Origin: Myxococcales bacterium
GTDB lineage: Bacteria; Myxococcota; Myxococcia; Myxococcales; Myxococcaceae
DNA length: 12,457 nucleotides
NCBI GenBank assembly: GCA_003153055.1
Contig: PMBV01000073.1
Span: 1 to 12,457, forward strand
Direction of reading: 5' to 3'
Numbering within the stretch: the stretch's first letter is position 1; every line of letters begins with the position of its first letter. The notes below the pieces were generated by a model, which saw only the letters and a list, made by a program, of their open reading frames with translations, searched no databases and was not told the origin of the DNA. The translations under genes were made by a program, and so were the position numbers. Positions 1 to 8,165 of this stretch are shown here, one piece after another.

Positions 1-110
1 AGCACGGGTACGGAGCACGGGTACGGGTACGGAGCACGGGGTACGGAGCCGGGCCCGGGTGCGCGTGCGCGTGCGCGAGCGGGAACGCAGCACGCAGCAC
101 GGAGCACGGT
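1..110. repeat. Low-complexity repeat tract downstream of the four-helix-bundle gene
   Basis: The first ~50 bases are irregular copies of a GGTACGGAGCAC-like unit. They are followed by an alternating GTGCGC tract (about 60-76) and by further AGCACGG copies at about 96-109. I see no credible gene here. The tract starts just past the stop codon of the four-helix-bundle gene, and its GTGCGC part reappears inverted inside that gene. The left edge of the window cuts the tract, so its full extent is unknown. Confidence 0.75.
55..75. repeat. Left arm of a perfect 21-nt inverted repeat
   Basis: Positions 55-75 are the exact reverse complement of positions 522-542. The arm begins CCGGG and continues as alternating GTGCGC. 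It lies 35 bases beyond the stop codon of the four-helix-bundle gene. Identity does not extend by even one base on either side. Both arms are low complexity, so descent from a common simple repeat is as possible as a functional element end. Confidence 0.6.
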
Positions 111-707
111 TCACGTTTGACGGGGCGGGCCAGACATCCGACTCAACATCTGGGCGACTCGAACAAGGAGCGCTCGGGCCTGCTTGTATTGTTCTGAGGT
201 GATGAGGCTGCGAATCTGCAGCAAGTCGAGTTGCGTCGCCGCCTCCGTGGCGCTTCCTCGGGCAATTTCATAGGAACGCTGCTTGTCGATTCGCGCCGTC
301 TTCCCGGCACCCTCGCCGATGTTGAAAAGGATGCTCGACGTCGCGCGGTCGAACTGATCCCGAAGGTCGCGCGGCATTTTGAGCGTCAACAGTCCAGAGG
401 TGAGCACGAGGAATTCACGGGCAACTTGATACACTTCCAGCTTCTCGTGGTCGAAGAGCGGGCCTCCGGTACACGTGCCTGTCCCCGAGTCCGCCCGCGT
501 CCCCGGCCGCGCACCCGCGCACGCACGCGCACGCGCACCCGGTCCCGCCGCCGCCCCCGTCCCCGAGTCGTCCGTCCCCGAGTCGTCCGTCCCCGAGTCG
601 TCCGTCCCCGAGTCGTCCGTCCCCGAGTCGTCCGTCCCCGAGTCGTCCGTCCCCGAGTCATCCGTCCCCGAGTCATCCGTCCCCGCCTGTCGATCTCTCG
701 AGCCCAT
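111..707 (-). CDS. Four-helix-bundle (S23/IVP family) protein with a repetitive N-terminal extension
   Basis: Residues 84-198 (about 115 aa, the usual full length of the family) match the four-helix-bundle / 23S rRNA intervening-sequence (S23) fold: a start like LFDHEKLEVYQ, the hallmark SILFNIGEGAGK loop, then RSYEIARGSATEAATQLDLL and a C-terminal helix. The family is often tied to 23S rRNA intervening sequences and is structurally related to the Avd protein of diversity-generating retroelements; free-standing copies have no settled function. Residues 9-48 are eight perfect GTDDS units and 49-83 are Gly/Ala/Arg-rich. No ATG, GTG or TTG lies in frame between the repeats and the core, so ATG 707 is the only plausible start. 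It is preceded by AAGGG seven bases upstream. The domain call is firm; translation of the extension is inferred from the lack of another start. Confidence 0.8.
   Translation of the reverse strand: MGSRDRQAGTDDSGTDDSGTDDSGTDDSGTDDSGTDDSGTDDSGTDDSGTGAAAGPGARARACAGARPGTRADSGTGTCTGGPLFDHEKLEVYQVAREFLVLTSGLLTLKMPRDLRDQFDRATSSILFNIGEGAGKTARIDKQRSYEIARGSATEAATQLDLLQIRSLITSEQYKQARALLVRVAQMLSRMSGPPRQT
522..542. repeat. Right arm of a perfect 21-nt inverted repeat
   Basis: Exact reverse complement of 55-75. It lies inside the Gly/Ala/Arg-rich extension of the four-helix-bundle gene, between the minisatellite and the conserved core. The two arms enclose 446 bases that contain the whole core domain, the stop codon and a short downstream flank. 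Confidence 0.6.
564..683 (-). repeat. 15-bp in-frame minisatellite, 8 units (GTDDS)x8
   Basis: Eight contiguous 15-base units occur, each giving Gly-Thr-Asp-Asp-Ser on the minus strand. Units differ only at one synonymous site: GAT instead of GAC in the two units nearest the start codon. Because the period is a multiple of three, gain or loss of units keeps the reading frame and changes only the length of the acidic N-terminal extension. Near-perfect identity between units points to recent slippage or expansion. Confidence 0.9.
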
Positions 708-827
708 GCTTCAACCCTTTACTCCGGGCCCCTGACATCACCCCTCAATCGCCTCACGCACCTGCTCGGCGAGTGCAAGGTGCGAGGACGGCCTCTGGAG
801 AAAGGTCGCCCACTCCGGCGGCGGTCG

Positions 828-1307
828 TCAGGCAAGACGGTGTTGTTTGACGTTGGCGCGCTGCACGAAGTCCTCGAGGAGCCCCGAGACGCTGGTGGCC
901 TCGAGCAACGCGGGGAAGTTCCCCAGGAGCAGCTCTTCTGGGCCCGCCGCCGTCATCACCCACAGCGTCAGAACGTAGCCGGTGGGCCGCTTCAGCAGGG
1001 TGGTGACCTTGAGCTCGACCCGGGCCAGCTCCAAGGGCTCGGTGTCGAGGAGCAACCGACCACCGGCGCGCGCGAGCAGGTGGCTCCGTGGGGTGAGGGC
1101 CTTCCGGAGCACCAGGGCGATGACCACCATCGTCGCCGCGCCGAGGAACCACGCGAGCATCGAGGCGAACGTGCCCCTCGCTGGCAGCAGCATCGACCCG
1201 CTCACCGTCGCGATGCCCGCCACTGCCAGCAGGGCTCGCCGACGGTCACGACCGATGGCGATGGCCAGGCAATCGGGTCTCGGCTGCGAGAGGATGACGT
1301 GCCGCAT
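828..1307 (-). CDS. Hypothetical two-helix membrane protein
   Basis: 159 residues, family not recognised. Two hydrophobic segments, about residues 25-42 and 47-67, form a short hairpin near the N-terminus. The rest (about 68-159) looks soluble and mixed beta/alpha (LLLDTEPLELARVELKV, YVLTLWVM), ending in a probable helix with FPALLEATSVSGLLEDFV. A helix pair followed by a beta-rich cytoplasmic part recalls bacterial PH-like membrane proteins, but no diagnostic motif supports that. The ATG at 1307 has no strong ribosome-binding site; a GAGGGGG run lies too far upstream. The gene is divergent from the PilZ gene across about 100 bases. Coding is supported by G/C-rich third positions and an unbroken sensible hydrophobic pattern. 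Confidence 0.65.
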   Translation of the reverse strand: MRHVILSQPRPDCLAIAIGRDRRRALLAVAGIATVSGSMLLPARGTFASMLAWFLGAATMVVIALVLRKALTPRSHLLARAGGRLLLDTEPLELARVELKVTTLLKRPTGYVLTLWVMTAAGPEELLLGNFPALLEATSVSGLLEDFVQRANVKQHRLA

Positions 1308-1410
1308 GACGACCCGAGTCTAACCCCCTCGAGCGGCGGAAGGCAGGGCCCCGCGCCAACGAGCTGAAAGCCGGCGGAACCCTTGGCCGTGGGCTACGCT
1401 GGGAGCCCTC
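1308..1410. promoter_or_regulatory. Divergent intergenic region, membrane protein / PilZ
   Basis: 103 bases separate the divergent starts and must carry the promoters for both unless transcription enters from elsewhere. Facing the PilZ gene there is a -10-like TACGCT at 1395-1400 and a GGGAG ribosome-binding site at about 1401-1405, five bases before ATG 1411. No convincing -35 box was found for either direction. Confidence 0.35.
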
Positions 1411-1770
1411 ATGGACGCCCCGGAGGACGGCAACAGCGAGCGACGTCGGCACCCGCGGACGCCCCTGTCGATGCTGGTGCAATACCGCTTCGACACCTTC
1501 GAGGACTTCCTGGCCGAGTATTCGCTGAACCTCTCGCCCGGCGGCCTGTTCATCTGTACCGATGAGCCACGGGAAGAGGGCTCCGTCATCTACGTGCAGT
1601 TCTCGCTCAAGGACGGCTCGCGGCTCATCGAGGGCATGGGGCGTGTCGTGCGCGTCAACCCCAAGGGCGGCTCGGGCCCGGTGGGTATGGGCGTTGAGTT
1701 CCTCAACTTCGACGAGGACTCGCTGGCCTTGGTGCATCAAATCTGCGCCGCCCGCCGTGGGCCGCCGTGA
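1411..1770 (+). CDS. PilZ domain protein (c-di-GMP binding type)
   Basis: 119 residues, a stand-alone PilZ domain of the Myxococcus paralogous type (TIGR02266-like). The c-di-GMP signature is intact: an RRRHPR stretch at 11-16 supplies RxxxR (R12, R16), and NLSPGG at 40-45 supplies the [DN]xSxxG motif. These are followed by the beta-barrel (SVIYVQFSL, GMGRVVRVNP) and the conserved GMGVEF at 92-97 near the C-terminal helix. In this family binding of the second messenger changes the surface for a partner protein; in myxobacteria many copies act in motility and development. The ATG is preceded by GGGAG at good spacing. The downstream kinase begins 109 bases later on the same strand, so co-transcription is possible but not shown. 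The specific partner cannot be inferred. Confidence 0.93.
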   Translation: MDAPEDGNSERRRHPRTPLSMLVQYRFDTFEDFLAEYSLNLSPGGLFICTDEPREEGSVIYVQFSLKDGSRLIEGMGRVVRVNPKGGSGPVGMGVEFLNFDEDSLALVHQICAARRGPP

Positions 1771-1863
1771 GCTGGCCGCGTCACTTCCGCCCCGGCGCGC
1801 GGCCCCGAAGGCCAGCCTCGGGGTGGCAAAGCGTCGCCGCTCGCTCCCGTGTGGCCGGGCGGG

Positions 1864-1869
1864 CATACT
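1864..1869 (+). promoter_or_regulatory. Candidate -10 element before the histidine kinase
   Basis: CATACT lies 11 bases upstream of ATG 1880 in otherwise GC-rich DNA and resembles a sigma-70 -10 box. No -35 match is visible at 16-18 bases upstream. If used, the transcript would have almost no leader, which fits the lack of a clear ribosome-binding site. Confidence 0.25.
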
Positions 1870-1879
1870 CGCGCGGCTC

Positions 1880-3319
<1,440 letters not shown>

Positions 3320-3350
3320 CCGGCGGGCCGAACGGTGGTGTCTCGTTCCC

Positions 3351-4214
3351 ATGAGAACGCGCGTGGTGACTCGTTTCGGGTGCATCGCTGGAGTCGTGTT
3401 CAGTTTGGCCGCGGCCGGAGCCGAGCCGGTCGATGACGACCAGCCGACCGCCGAGCTGAAGGAGCATCACCGGCACCACCAGCACGGTGGCATCAGCCAG
3501 TTCGTCGAGCTCGGCCTCGACACCCTGGGAGAGGATGAGGCCGAGCGCCCGAAGGTCGAGAAGCTCCACGCCGAGCTGCACGCCTGCACCGAGCCCATCG
3601 AGGAGAAGGAAGCGAGCGCGCTGCTGGTGCTCGCCGAGGGCGTCGCCAGCGGCGCTGTGGATCCATCGAAGGTCGAGGCCGCCATCGCCCAGCTCGCCCC
3701 CGCGGGAGCGTCCATTCATGACTGCGTAGCGGGCCGCCTCAACCAACTCCACGCGGCGTTGTCACCGGTGGAGCGCTTGGCCCTGGCCGACAAGGTGCAA
3801 GCGCACTGGGCCGTCTGGCGGGCGGTCAATGTCGACGCGGTGCCCGGCGGCAAGGAGCCCGGGGGCCGGCTCTCCGAGCTCGCCAAGGAACTGAGCCTCA
3901 AGCCCGAGCAGGTGGCAAAGGCGTCGGTCTCGCTCCAGGCGAGCGTGCCCGGCTCCTCGGCGCAGCTCGACGCACAGAAGGTGGAGGCTCTGGTGCAGCG
4001 GTTCGCCACCGCGTTCTCGGGGGCGACCTTCGACGCGACCTCGGTCACCACCAACACGACGGCCTCGCTCTCGGTGTATGGCACTCGGCAGACGGCGCAG
4101 TTCTACCAGACGGTGGCGCCGCTCTTGACGCCCGAGCAGCGGGCGACCCTGGCGAGCCACTTGAGAGAGCACGCCCAGCACCACCCAACCGCTCCCGAAG
4201 GGGGAAGTCGATGA
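3351..4214 (+). CDS. Exported His-rich LTxxQ-like (Spy/CpxP-like) protein
   Basis: 287 residues. An N-terminal signal peptide (hydrophobic about 9-23, AAAGA before EPVDDD) predicts export. A His cluster HHRHHQH lies at 39-45. The rest is helical, with two LTxxQ-type segments: LSPVERLALADKV near 137 and LTPEQRATLASHL at 259-271. This motif marks the Spy/CpxP group of periplasmic stress proteins, whose E. coli members bind unfolded proteins and dampen the Cpx kinase; the resemblance here is motif-level only. The His cluster could bind metal. ATG 3351 lies 31 bases after the kinase stop and directly precedes the signal peptide; an earlier in-frame ATG at 3303 would overlap the kinase and bury the signal. 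The stop overlaps the next start by 4 bases (ATGA), so the two are probably co-translated. Confidence 0.72.
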   Translation: MRTRVVTRFGCIAGVVFSLAAAGAEPVDDDQPTAELKEHHRHHQHGGISQFVELGLDTLGEDEAERPKVEKLHAELHACTEPIEEKEASALLVLAEGVASGAVDPSKVEAAIAQLAPAGASIHDCVAGRLNQLHAALSPVERLALADKVQAHWAVWRAVNVDAVPGGKEPGGRLSELAKELSLKPEQVAKASVSLQASVPGSSAQLDAQKVEALVQRFATAFSGATFDATSVTTNTTASLSVYGTRQTAQFYQTVAPLLTPEQRATLASHLREHAQHHPTAPEGGSR

Positions 4215-4525
4215 TTCGCGCGCGAATCGCCCTGCTCTTGGCCCTCGTGTCGGGGCTGCTGTCGTCCTGCTACGGCACCGTCGGGGTGGTGTCCGATGTC
4301 GATGATGGCTACTACCCGCCGGCGGCGTACGTCGCCACCACCGCGCCCGTGTATTACGACGGGTACCCCACGTACTGGTACGGAGGCCGCTGGTACCGGC
4401 GCGACCATCGCGGGTGGCAGGCCTACCGCCAGGAGCCACAGCATCTCCGAGAGCACCGGGCCCGTGGCGTGCCGCCGCGGCAGCTCTACGGTCGAGGTCA
4501 CGGCGAGGGTCACCACCGCTGGTAA
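4211..4525 (+). CDS. Small Tyr-rich lipoprotein
   Basis: 104 residues. A lipoprotein signal peptide ends in LLSSC (acylated Cys at 20). The mature part is rich in aromatic residues: DGYYPPAAYV, VYYDGYPTYWYGGRWYRRD, GWQAYR, then a basic Gly/His-rich tail. This resembles small outer-membrane or periplasmic proteins of proteobacteria with repeated Y/W-rich strands; no biochemical function is established for them. The start overlaps the stop of the LTxxQ-like gene in ATGA, implying translational coupling and a shared job in the envelope. The gene is convergent with the beta-propeller lipoprotein, with only 17 bases between the stops and no clear terminator in that gap. Confidence 0.75.
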   Translation: MIRARIALLLALVSGLLSSCYGTVGVVSDVDDGYYPPAAYVATTAPVYYDGYPTYWYGGRWYRRDHRGWQAYRQEPQHLREHRARGVPPRQLYGRGHGEGHHRW

Positions 4526-4542
4526 GCGATGAGGTGGGTGCG

Positions 4543-5832
4543 TTACTTGGCCACCTTCATGACCAACGAATCGGTCGTGGTCCAATACACGGCATGGCAG
4601 TCTTGCGCGAGCGCGAAGGGCGCCTGTTGCCCGGTGACCAGGTCGATGGCCCCACCGGAGCCGTCCTTCAGCACCCGGCCAATGGTGCCCATGAAGTACC
4701 ACCGGACCTCACCCCAGTAGAGGAACTGGTCGTCGACGACCATGCTCCAGACCTTCTCGCTGGGGTGCGCGAGGGTAGTGACCACGCCTGACTTGTCTTT
4801 GGCGAACGACTTGAGGTCGGCGCCCGCTGCCCAGTACACGCGCTTGTCATCGAGAACGATGGCAGTGGCGCACTCGCTTTGGACGAAGGTCTCGGCTGAG
4901 GCCGGTTGCCCAAGCGTCGAGAGCGCTCGTCGCTTGATGACGCAGGCTGTGTTGTCAGCCCAGTAGACATGGTTCGCGTCGACTGCGATGGCGGTCGGAG
5001 TGTCCACGGTCTCCACCCCAGTCAACCCTGCGTCGGCGGAGGCGGCGAGAGGCGTGGGAGAGGCGGCGGCGCCGGTCTCTGGCACCTGCACGAACCAGAC
5101 ACTCGCCGGCGTGCTCATCGTCCAGTAGGCCCGCTGGTGGTCCACCACGAGGTTCCCGTCCCACGCGTCGGCGCCCGAGATAGGTACCGTGGTGAGGACC
5201 ATCACCTTTTCGGAGCCGTCACGGGGTACCGAGAACAGCTCTGGCCCGGCCAAATTGAGCGAGAGGAAGCGCCGGCCGATGAGCGCGGCGCCCCTGAGGC
5301 ATTGAGTGTCCGTCGGGAGCTCCCTGATGCTTCCCCCGTCGGTGTTGATGACGTGGGCGAGCGCCGGGCACCCTCGCGGCACGAACACCTCATCACCGTC
5401 GACGGCGATGCTGTATTGCGCTGTTCCGGCATCATCGACCACCACCGGGGAGCACCTGCCGGAGTGGCAGTCACCTCCCAGACAGCTGCGACCATGGACG
5501 CAGCAATTCTCACGGTCGTTGAGGTACTCGGCCGCGCAGCTCGCTGGCAGAGGGCTGGATGGACACGTCGGAGCGCCGCCAGCACTCCCGCCGCCTGCGC
5601 TCCCGCCGCCTGCACTCCCGCCGCTTGCACTCCCGCCGCCTGCACTCCCGCCGCCTGCGCTCCCGCCGCCTGCACTCCCACCGCCTGCACTCCCGCCGCT
5701 TGCACTCGCGTCAGAGCCACCGTCGACCACGATCCTTTCCTGGCCTTGCTCGATGTGGAAGATCACGTTGCAGGCCGGTGCGGCCACGGAAAGCGCCACG
5801 ATGGTCGGGAGAGACGCGATGGAGCTCCTCAT
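4543..5832 (-). CDS. Probable lipoprotein: GGSAG linker, Cys-rich module, YW-type beta-propeller
   Basis: 429 residues. A signal peptide (hydrophobic about 7-20) ends in VAAPAC with a possible lipidated C21; the lipobox is loose (P at -2). About 20 residues later comes a flexible GGSAG repeat linker (about 45-87), then a Cys-rich stretch at about 89-128 (including ENCCVHGRSCLGGDC). From about 132 onward there are strands with recurring YW motifs (AYWTM, VYWAD, VYWAA, LYWGE, VYWTT), typical of a six- or seven-bladed propeller. Such linker-propeller lipoproteins are frequent in myxobacteria, and their ligands are unknown. The linker probably holds the propeller off the membrane. The gene is divergent from the pseudokinase, 42 bases start to start, so the two may share control. 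Confident as an exported protein; function unknown. Confidence 0.82.
   Translation of the reverse strand: MRSSIASLPTIVALSVAAPACNVIFHIEQGQERIVVDGGSDASASGGSAGGGSAGGGSAGGGSAGGGSASGGSAGGGSAGGGSAGGAPTCPSSPLPASCAAEYLNDRENCCVHGRSCLGGDCHSGRCSPVVVDDAGTAQYSIAVDGDEVFVPRGCPALAHVINTDGGSIRELPTDTQCLRGAALIGRRFLSLNLAGPELFSVPRDGSEKVMVLTTVPISGADAWDGNLVVDHQRAYWTMSTPASVWFVQVPETGAAASPTPLAASADAGLTGVETVDTPTAIAVDANHVYWADNTACVIKRRALSTLGQPASAETFVQSECATAIVLDDKRVYWAAGADLKSFAKDKSGVVTTLAHPSEKVWSMVVDDQFLYWGEVRWYFMGTIGRVLKDGSGGAIDLVTGQQAPFALAQDCHAVYWTTTDSLVMKVAK
5572..5706 (-). repeat. 15-bp in-frame minisatellite encoding (GGSAG)n linker
   Basis: About eight 15-base units (plus-strand form close to GCACTCCCGCCGCCT) encode GGSAG, with one GGSAS variant and scattered third-base changes. 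The period preserves frame, so copy number would only change linker length. Unit divergence is greater than in the GTDDS minisatellite at 564-683, suggesting an older array. Confidence 0.85.
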
Positions 5833-5874
5833 GTTCTTGACCCTACCTGTGGGGGGGCTCTTGCGGTACTCTCA
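5833..5874. promoter_or_regulatory. Short divergent promoter region, lipoprotein / pseudokinase
   Basis: Only 42 bases separate the two divergent start codons. Facing the pseudokinase, a -10-like TACTCT at 5867-5872 ends two bases before ATG 5875. Initiation there would give a transcript beginning at or near ATG 5875 or ATG 5881, meaning a leaderless mRNA or one starting at the second ATG. No ribosome-binding site is present for that gene, which fits this. A G7 run lies at about 5851-5857. The element is inferred from sequence only. Confidence 0.4.
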
Positions 5875-7188
5875 ATGAACATGCTGGAGCCTGGGGCCAG
5901 TGTCGGCCAGTACGTCGTCAAGCGGAGACTGACCGAGAGCACCGCTTCGGATGTCTACCTCGCCACCGCCGAGGGGCCCCAGGGTTTTGCCAAGGAGGTC
6001 ATCCTCAAGGTGCTCCCGAGTACCCTGGCGGTCGAGCCGGCGAGGGTTCAGGCGTTGGTCGACGACATGCAAGTGGCTGCCAAGCTCAGCCACCCCAACA
6101 TCGTCGAGATCCTCGACTTCCAGAAGCGCTCCGACACCTACTTCGTGGTGACGGAGTACGTTCGGGGTGCCTCGCTGCGTGACGTGGAACATGAGCGCCC
6201 GGTCGAGCCCTGGCCTCCACTCCTCGCGGCGGAGATCTGCGCCCAGGCAGCACGTGGCCTTGGCTTCGCGCACGGCCTGAACCAGGGCGAGCTGTCCCTC
6301 GCCGGCCCGCGGGGCGGCACCGCCCATGGGGCCGTGTCGTCTCAGACCATTCGGTTGTCTTTCGATGGCTCGGTGAAGTTGGCTGACTTCGGGACTGCCA
6401 GGGCCGTCGCCGCGCAGCCCACGCTGGTGGCGAGGGTGGGCTCTAGTGGCGACGTCTTCGCGCTCGGGGTGGTCCTGTGGGAAATGCTGTGCGGCCGGCC
6501 ACTCCTCGAGGGTGAGCGGGTGCCGACGCCCGAGGCGCTCGAGGGCCAGCCCGTCATGCCTCCAGCCTGGGTCAACCCCCTCGTGCCGACGGAGCTCTCC
6601 GACGCCGTGATGAGGGCGCTGTCGAGCCCGGCCGACGACCACTTCCCGACGGCCCTGGAGCTCGAGGCCGCGCTGACCGCCGTGGTACGACGGCACGCCA
6701 GGTCGCTCGACGACACCTCGGTCGCGACGTTCATGACTCGCCTCTTCAAAGTCCAGACGGACGCGGGGGCCAGCACGAGCTCGATGCCGTCGGAGCCGTA
6801 CCAAGCGCCGAGCTCACCCAGCGGCGATCGCGACTACCCCGAGGTTGAGATCGACCTCTCGACGCTGACCCCCGTGCCGCGAGCATTGGCCAAAGCTCCT
6901 GCGTTTCGCGCCTGGCACCTCTGGCTCCTCGGTGTGTTGGCCGTGGTCGGAGCGCTCGCGGGTGTCCTGGGCATGTCCTGGTTTCGAGGCCAGCCGCCGC
7001 CCAGGTCCATCGCGACCGAGGTGATTCACGCGCCCGTGCCGGTGGCCCCAGCCGAGGTCTCCCAGGTCCAGGCACCCTCAGCCGAGACGCCTCCCGAGGT
7101 CAAGGCGCCAAAGCCAATCGTCAACCCGCCCGCTCACCCGAGCCGGAAGAAGCGCGCGCCGGTCGACCTCTTCGGAGATCCTCCATGA
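5875..7188 (+). CDS. Membrane-anchored probable pseudokinase (Ser/Thr kinase fold)
   Basis: 437 residues. The fold is clearly that of the myxobacterial Ser/Thr kinases: VILK with K45, KLSHPNIVEILDF, hinge VVTEYVRGASL, VKLADFG with DFG at 171-173, and DVFALGVVLWEMLCGRPL. Key catalytic parts are missing. The Gly-rich loop is LTESTASDVY, with no glycine. The alphaC Glu position is D64. The HRD loop is HGAVSSQT (151-158), so the catalytic Asp is Ala and the metal-binding Asn is Thr. Almost the whole activation segment and its APE motif are deleted between DFG and DVFALG. Phosphotransfer is therefore unlikely; nucleotide binding by K45/D171 remains possible. One membrane helix (about 347-368) leads to a Pro-rich tail ending KKRAPVDLFGDPP. 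ATG 5875 was chosen (alternative ATG 5881); the frame runs upstream only as antisense of the lipoprotein gene. The stop overlaps the next start. Confidence 0.9.
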   Translation: MNMLEPGASVGQYVVKRRLTESTASDVYLATAEGPQGFAKEVILKVLPSTLAVEPARVQALVDDMQVAAKLSHPNIVEILDFQKRSDTYFVVTEYVRGASLRDVEHERPVEPWPPLLAAEICAQAARGLGFAHGLNQGELSLAGPRGGTAHGAVSSQTIRLSFDGSVKLADFGTARAVAAQPTLVARVGSSGDVFALGVVLWEMLCGRPLLEGERVPTPEALEGQPVMPPAWVNPLVPTELSDAVMRALSSPADDHFPTALELEAALTAVVRRHARSLDDTSVATFMTRLFKVQTDAGASTSSMPSEPYQAPSSPSGDRDYPEVEIDLSTLTPVPRALAKAPAFRAWHLWLLGVLAVVGALAGVLGMSWFRGQPPPRSIATEVIHAPVPVAPAEVSQVQAPSAETPPEVKAPKPIVNPPAHPSRKKRAPVDLFGDPP

Positions 7189-8165
7189 GAATTCAGCCGT
7201 GGCTCCTCGCGGTGTTGTTGGCCACCGGCCCCGTGGCCGCTCAGGACAAGCAGCGCGACGCGCGCTCGGTCGCGTCGGCGCTCTTCGACGAGGCCCGGCG
7301 CTTGATGTCGCTGGGGAAATTCAACGATGCGTGCCCCAAGCTCGAGGAGTCGCAGCGCCTCTGGCCTGGCGTCGGCACGCTCTTCAACCTCGCCAGCTGC
7401 TACGAGAAGGTGGGGCGGAGCGCGACCGCGTGGACGACGTACCGCGAGGCGCTGTCGCAGGCCGTGGCCGCTGGGCAGAAGGAGCGCGCCGAGGTCATCC
7501 GCGGCCGGGTGCGCGCGCTCGAGCCTTCGCTGGCGAAGCTGGTCCTCGAGGTCTCTTCTCCGGTGACAGGGCTGACGGTGACCCGCGACGGTGTCGAGGC
7601 CGCGGCCCCGCTGTGGGGCGTTCCAGTTCCCGTCGACCCCGGGGAGCACGTGGTGCGGGCCAACGCCCCCGGCTACTCCGATTGGGAAACCCCCGTCACC
7701 GTCGGGGCCGCCAGCGGGGCGGTGAAGGTGCTCATCCCCCCGCTGAAGCGCGTCGACGAGCTGCCCACCGTGACGGCCCAGCTCGACACCAAGCCTTCGG
7801 TGTCTTCGACGCCTCCCCAAGTCCGGGCGCCTCCCAGCTGGCAAGCCCCCGTCGGCATCGCAGGCCTCGCGGTCGGCGGCGCCGGCCTCGCCGCGGGCAT
7901 CGTCATTGGTGTCATGGCCAAGTCCATCGCCGCCAAGGCCGATTGCTCCGCCGACAACACCTGCTCGGAGGCGGGTCTTGCCGAGCGTGCCAAGGCGGTT
8001 CACTTGGGCGATGTCGGCACGGCCGTGGCTGTCAGCGGCATCGTGCTGGCGGTGGCTGGGGGCGCGCTCCTGCTCTTCGCTCCGAAGTCGCCTCCTCCCA
8101 GCGATGGAGTCGCCGTGCGCTGGGGCGTGACCCCCGGGGCGCTCTGGGTCAACGGCCGCTTCTGA
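7185..8165 (+). CDS. Exported TPR / PEGA-like membrane protein
   Basis: 326 residues. A signal peptide (about 1-20, cleavage near VAAQ) is followed by TPR-like helices at about 25-112 (ALFDEARRLMSLGKFNDACPKLEES, GTLFNLASCYEKVGRSATAW). A PEGA-like beta module follows at about 117-185 (LVLEVSSPVTGLTVTRDGV, VDPGEHVVRANAPGY), then a Pro/Ser linker and two membrane helices (about 223-244 and 277-299) around a loop with Cys 254 and Cys 260. Proteins of this layout are common next to Ser/Thr kinases in myxobacteria and are thought to be periplasmic partners. Its start overlaps the pseudokinase stop in ATGA, so the two are almost certainly made together. The TPR region probably binds a partner, perhaps the pseudokinase tail; that is inference. 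Confidence 0.85.
   Translation: MRIQPWLLAVLLATGPVAAQDKQRDARSVASALFDEARRLMSLGKFNDACPKLEESQRLWPGVGTLFNLASCYEKVGRSATAWTTYREALSQAVAAGQKERAEVIRGRVRALEPSLAKLVLEVSSPVTGLTVTRDGVEAAAPLWGVPVPVDPGEHVVRANAPGYSDWETPVTVGAASGAVKVLIPPLKRVDELPTVTAQLDTKPSVSSTPPQVRAPPSWQAPVGIAGLAVGGAGLAAGIVIGVMAKSIAAKADCSADNTCSEAGLAERAKAVHLGDVGTAVAVSGIVLAVAGGALLLFAPKSPPPSDGVAVRWGVTPGALWVNGRF

Noticed and set aside
564..683. Possible CRISPR array
   Set aside because: Units are 15 bases, directly contiguous and in coding frame, with no spacers.
475..735. Plus-strand (VPESS)n open frame and minus-strand (TRGRT)n frame across the minisatellite
   Set aside because: A 15-base repeat without stops is open in all frames; only the minus frame continuing into the four-helix-bundle core has a recognisable domain.
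1562..1879. Upstream in-frame start of the histidine kinase
   Set aside because: It overlaps the PilZ gene and adds Arg/Ser-rich non-homologous residues before a clean membrane-helix start at 1880.
4906..5874. N-terminal extension of the pseudokinase frame
   Set aside because: It is antisense to the beta-propeller lipoprotein and gives low-complexity PAACT repeats; kinase-fold homology begins right after ATG 5875.
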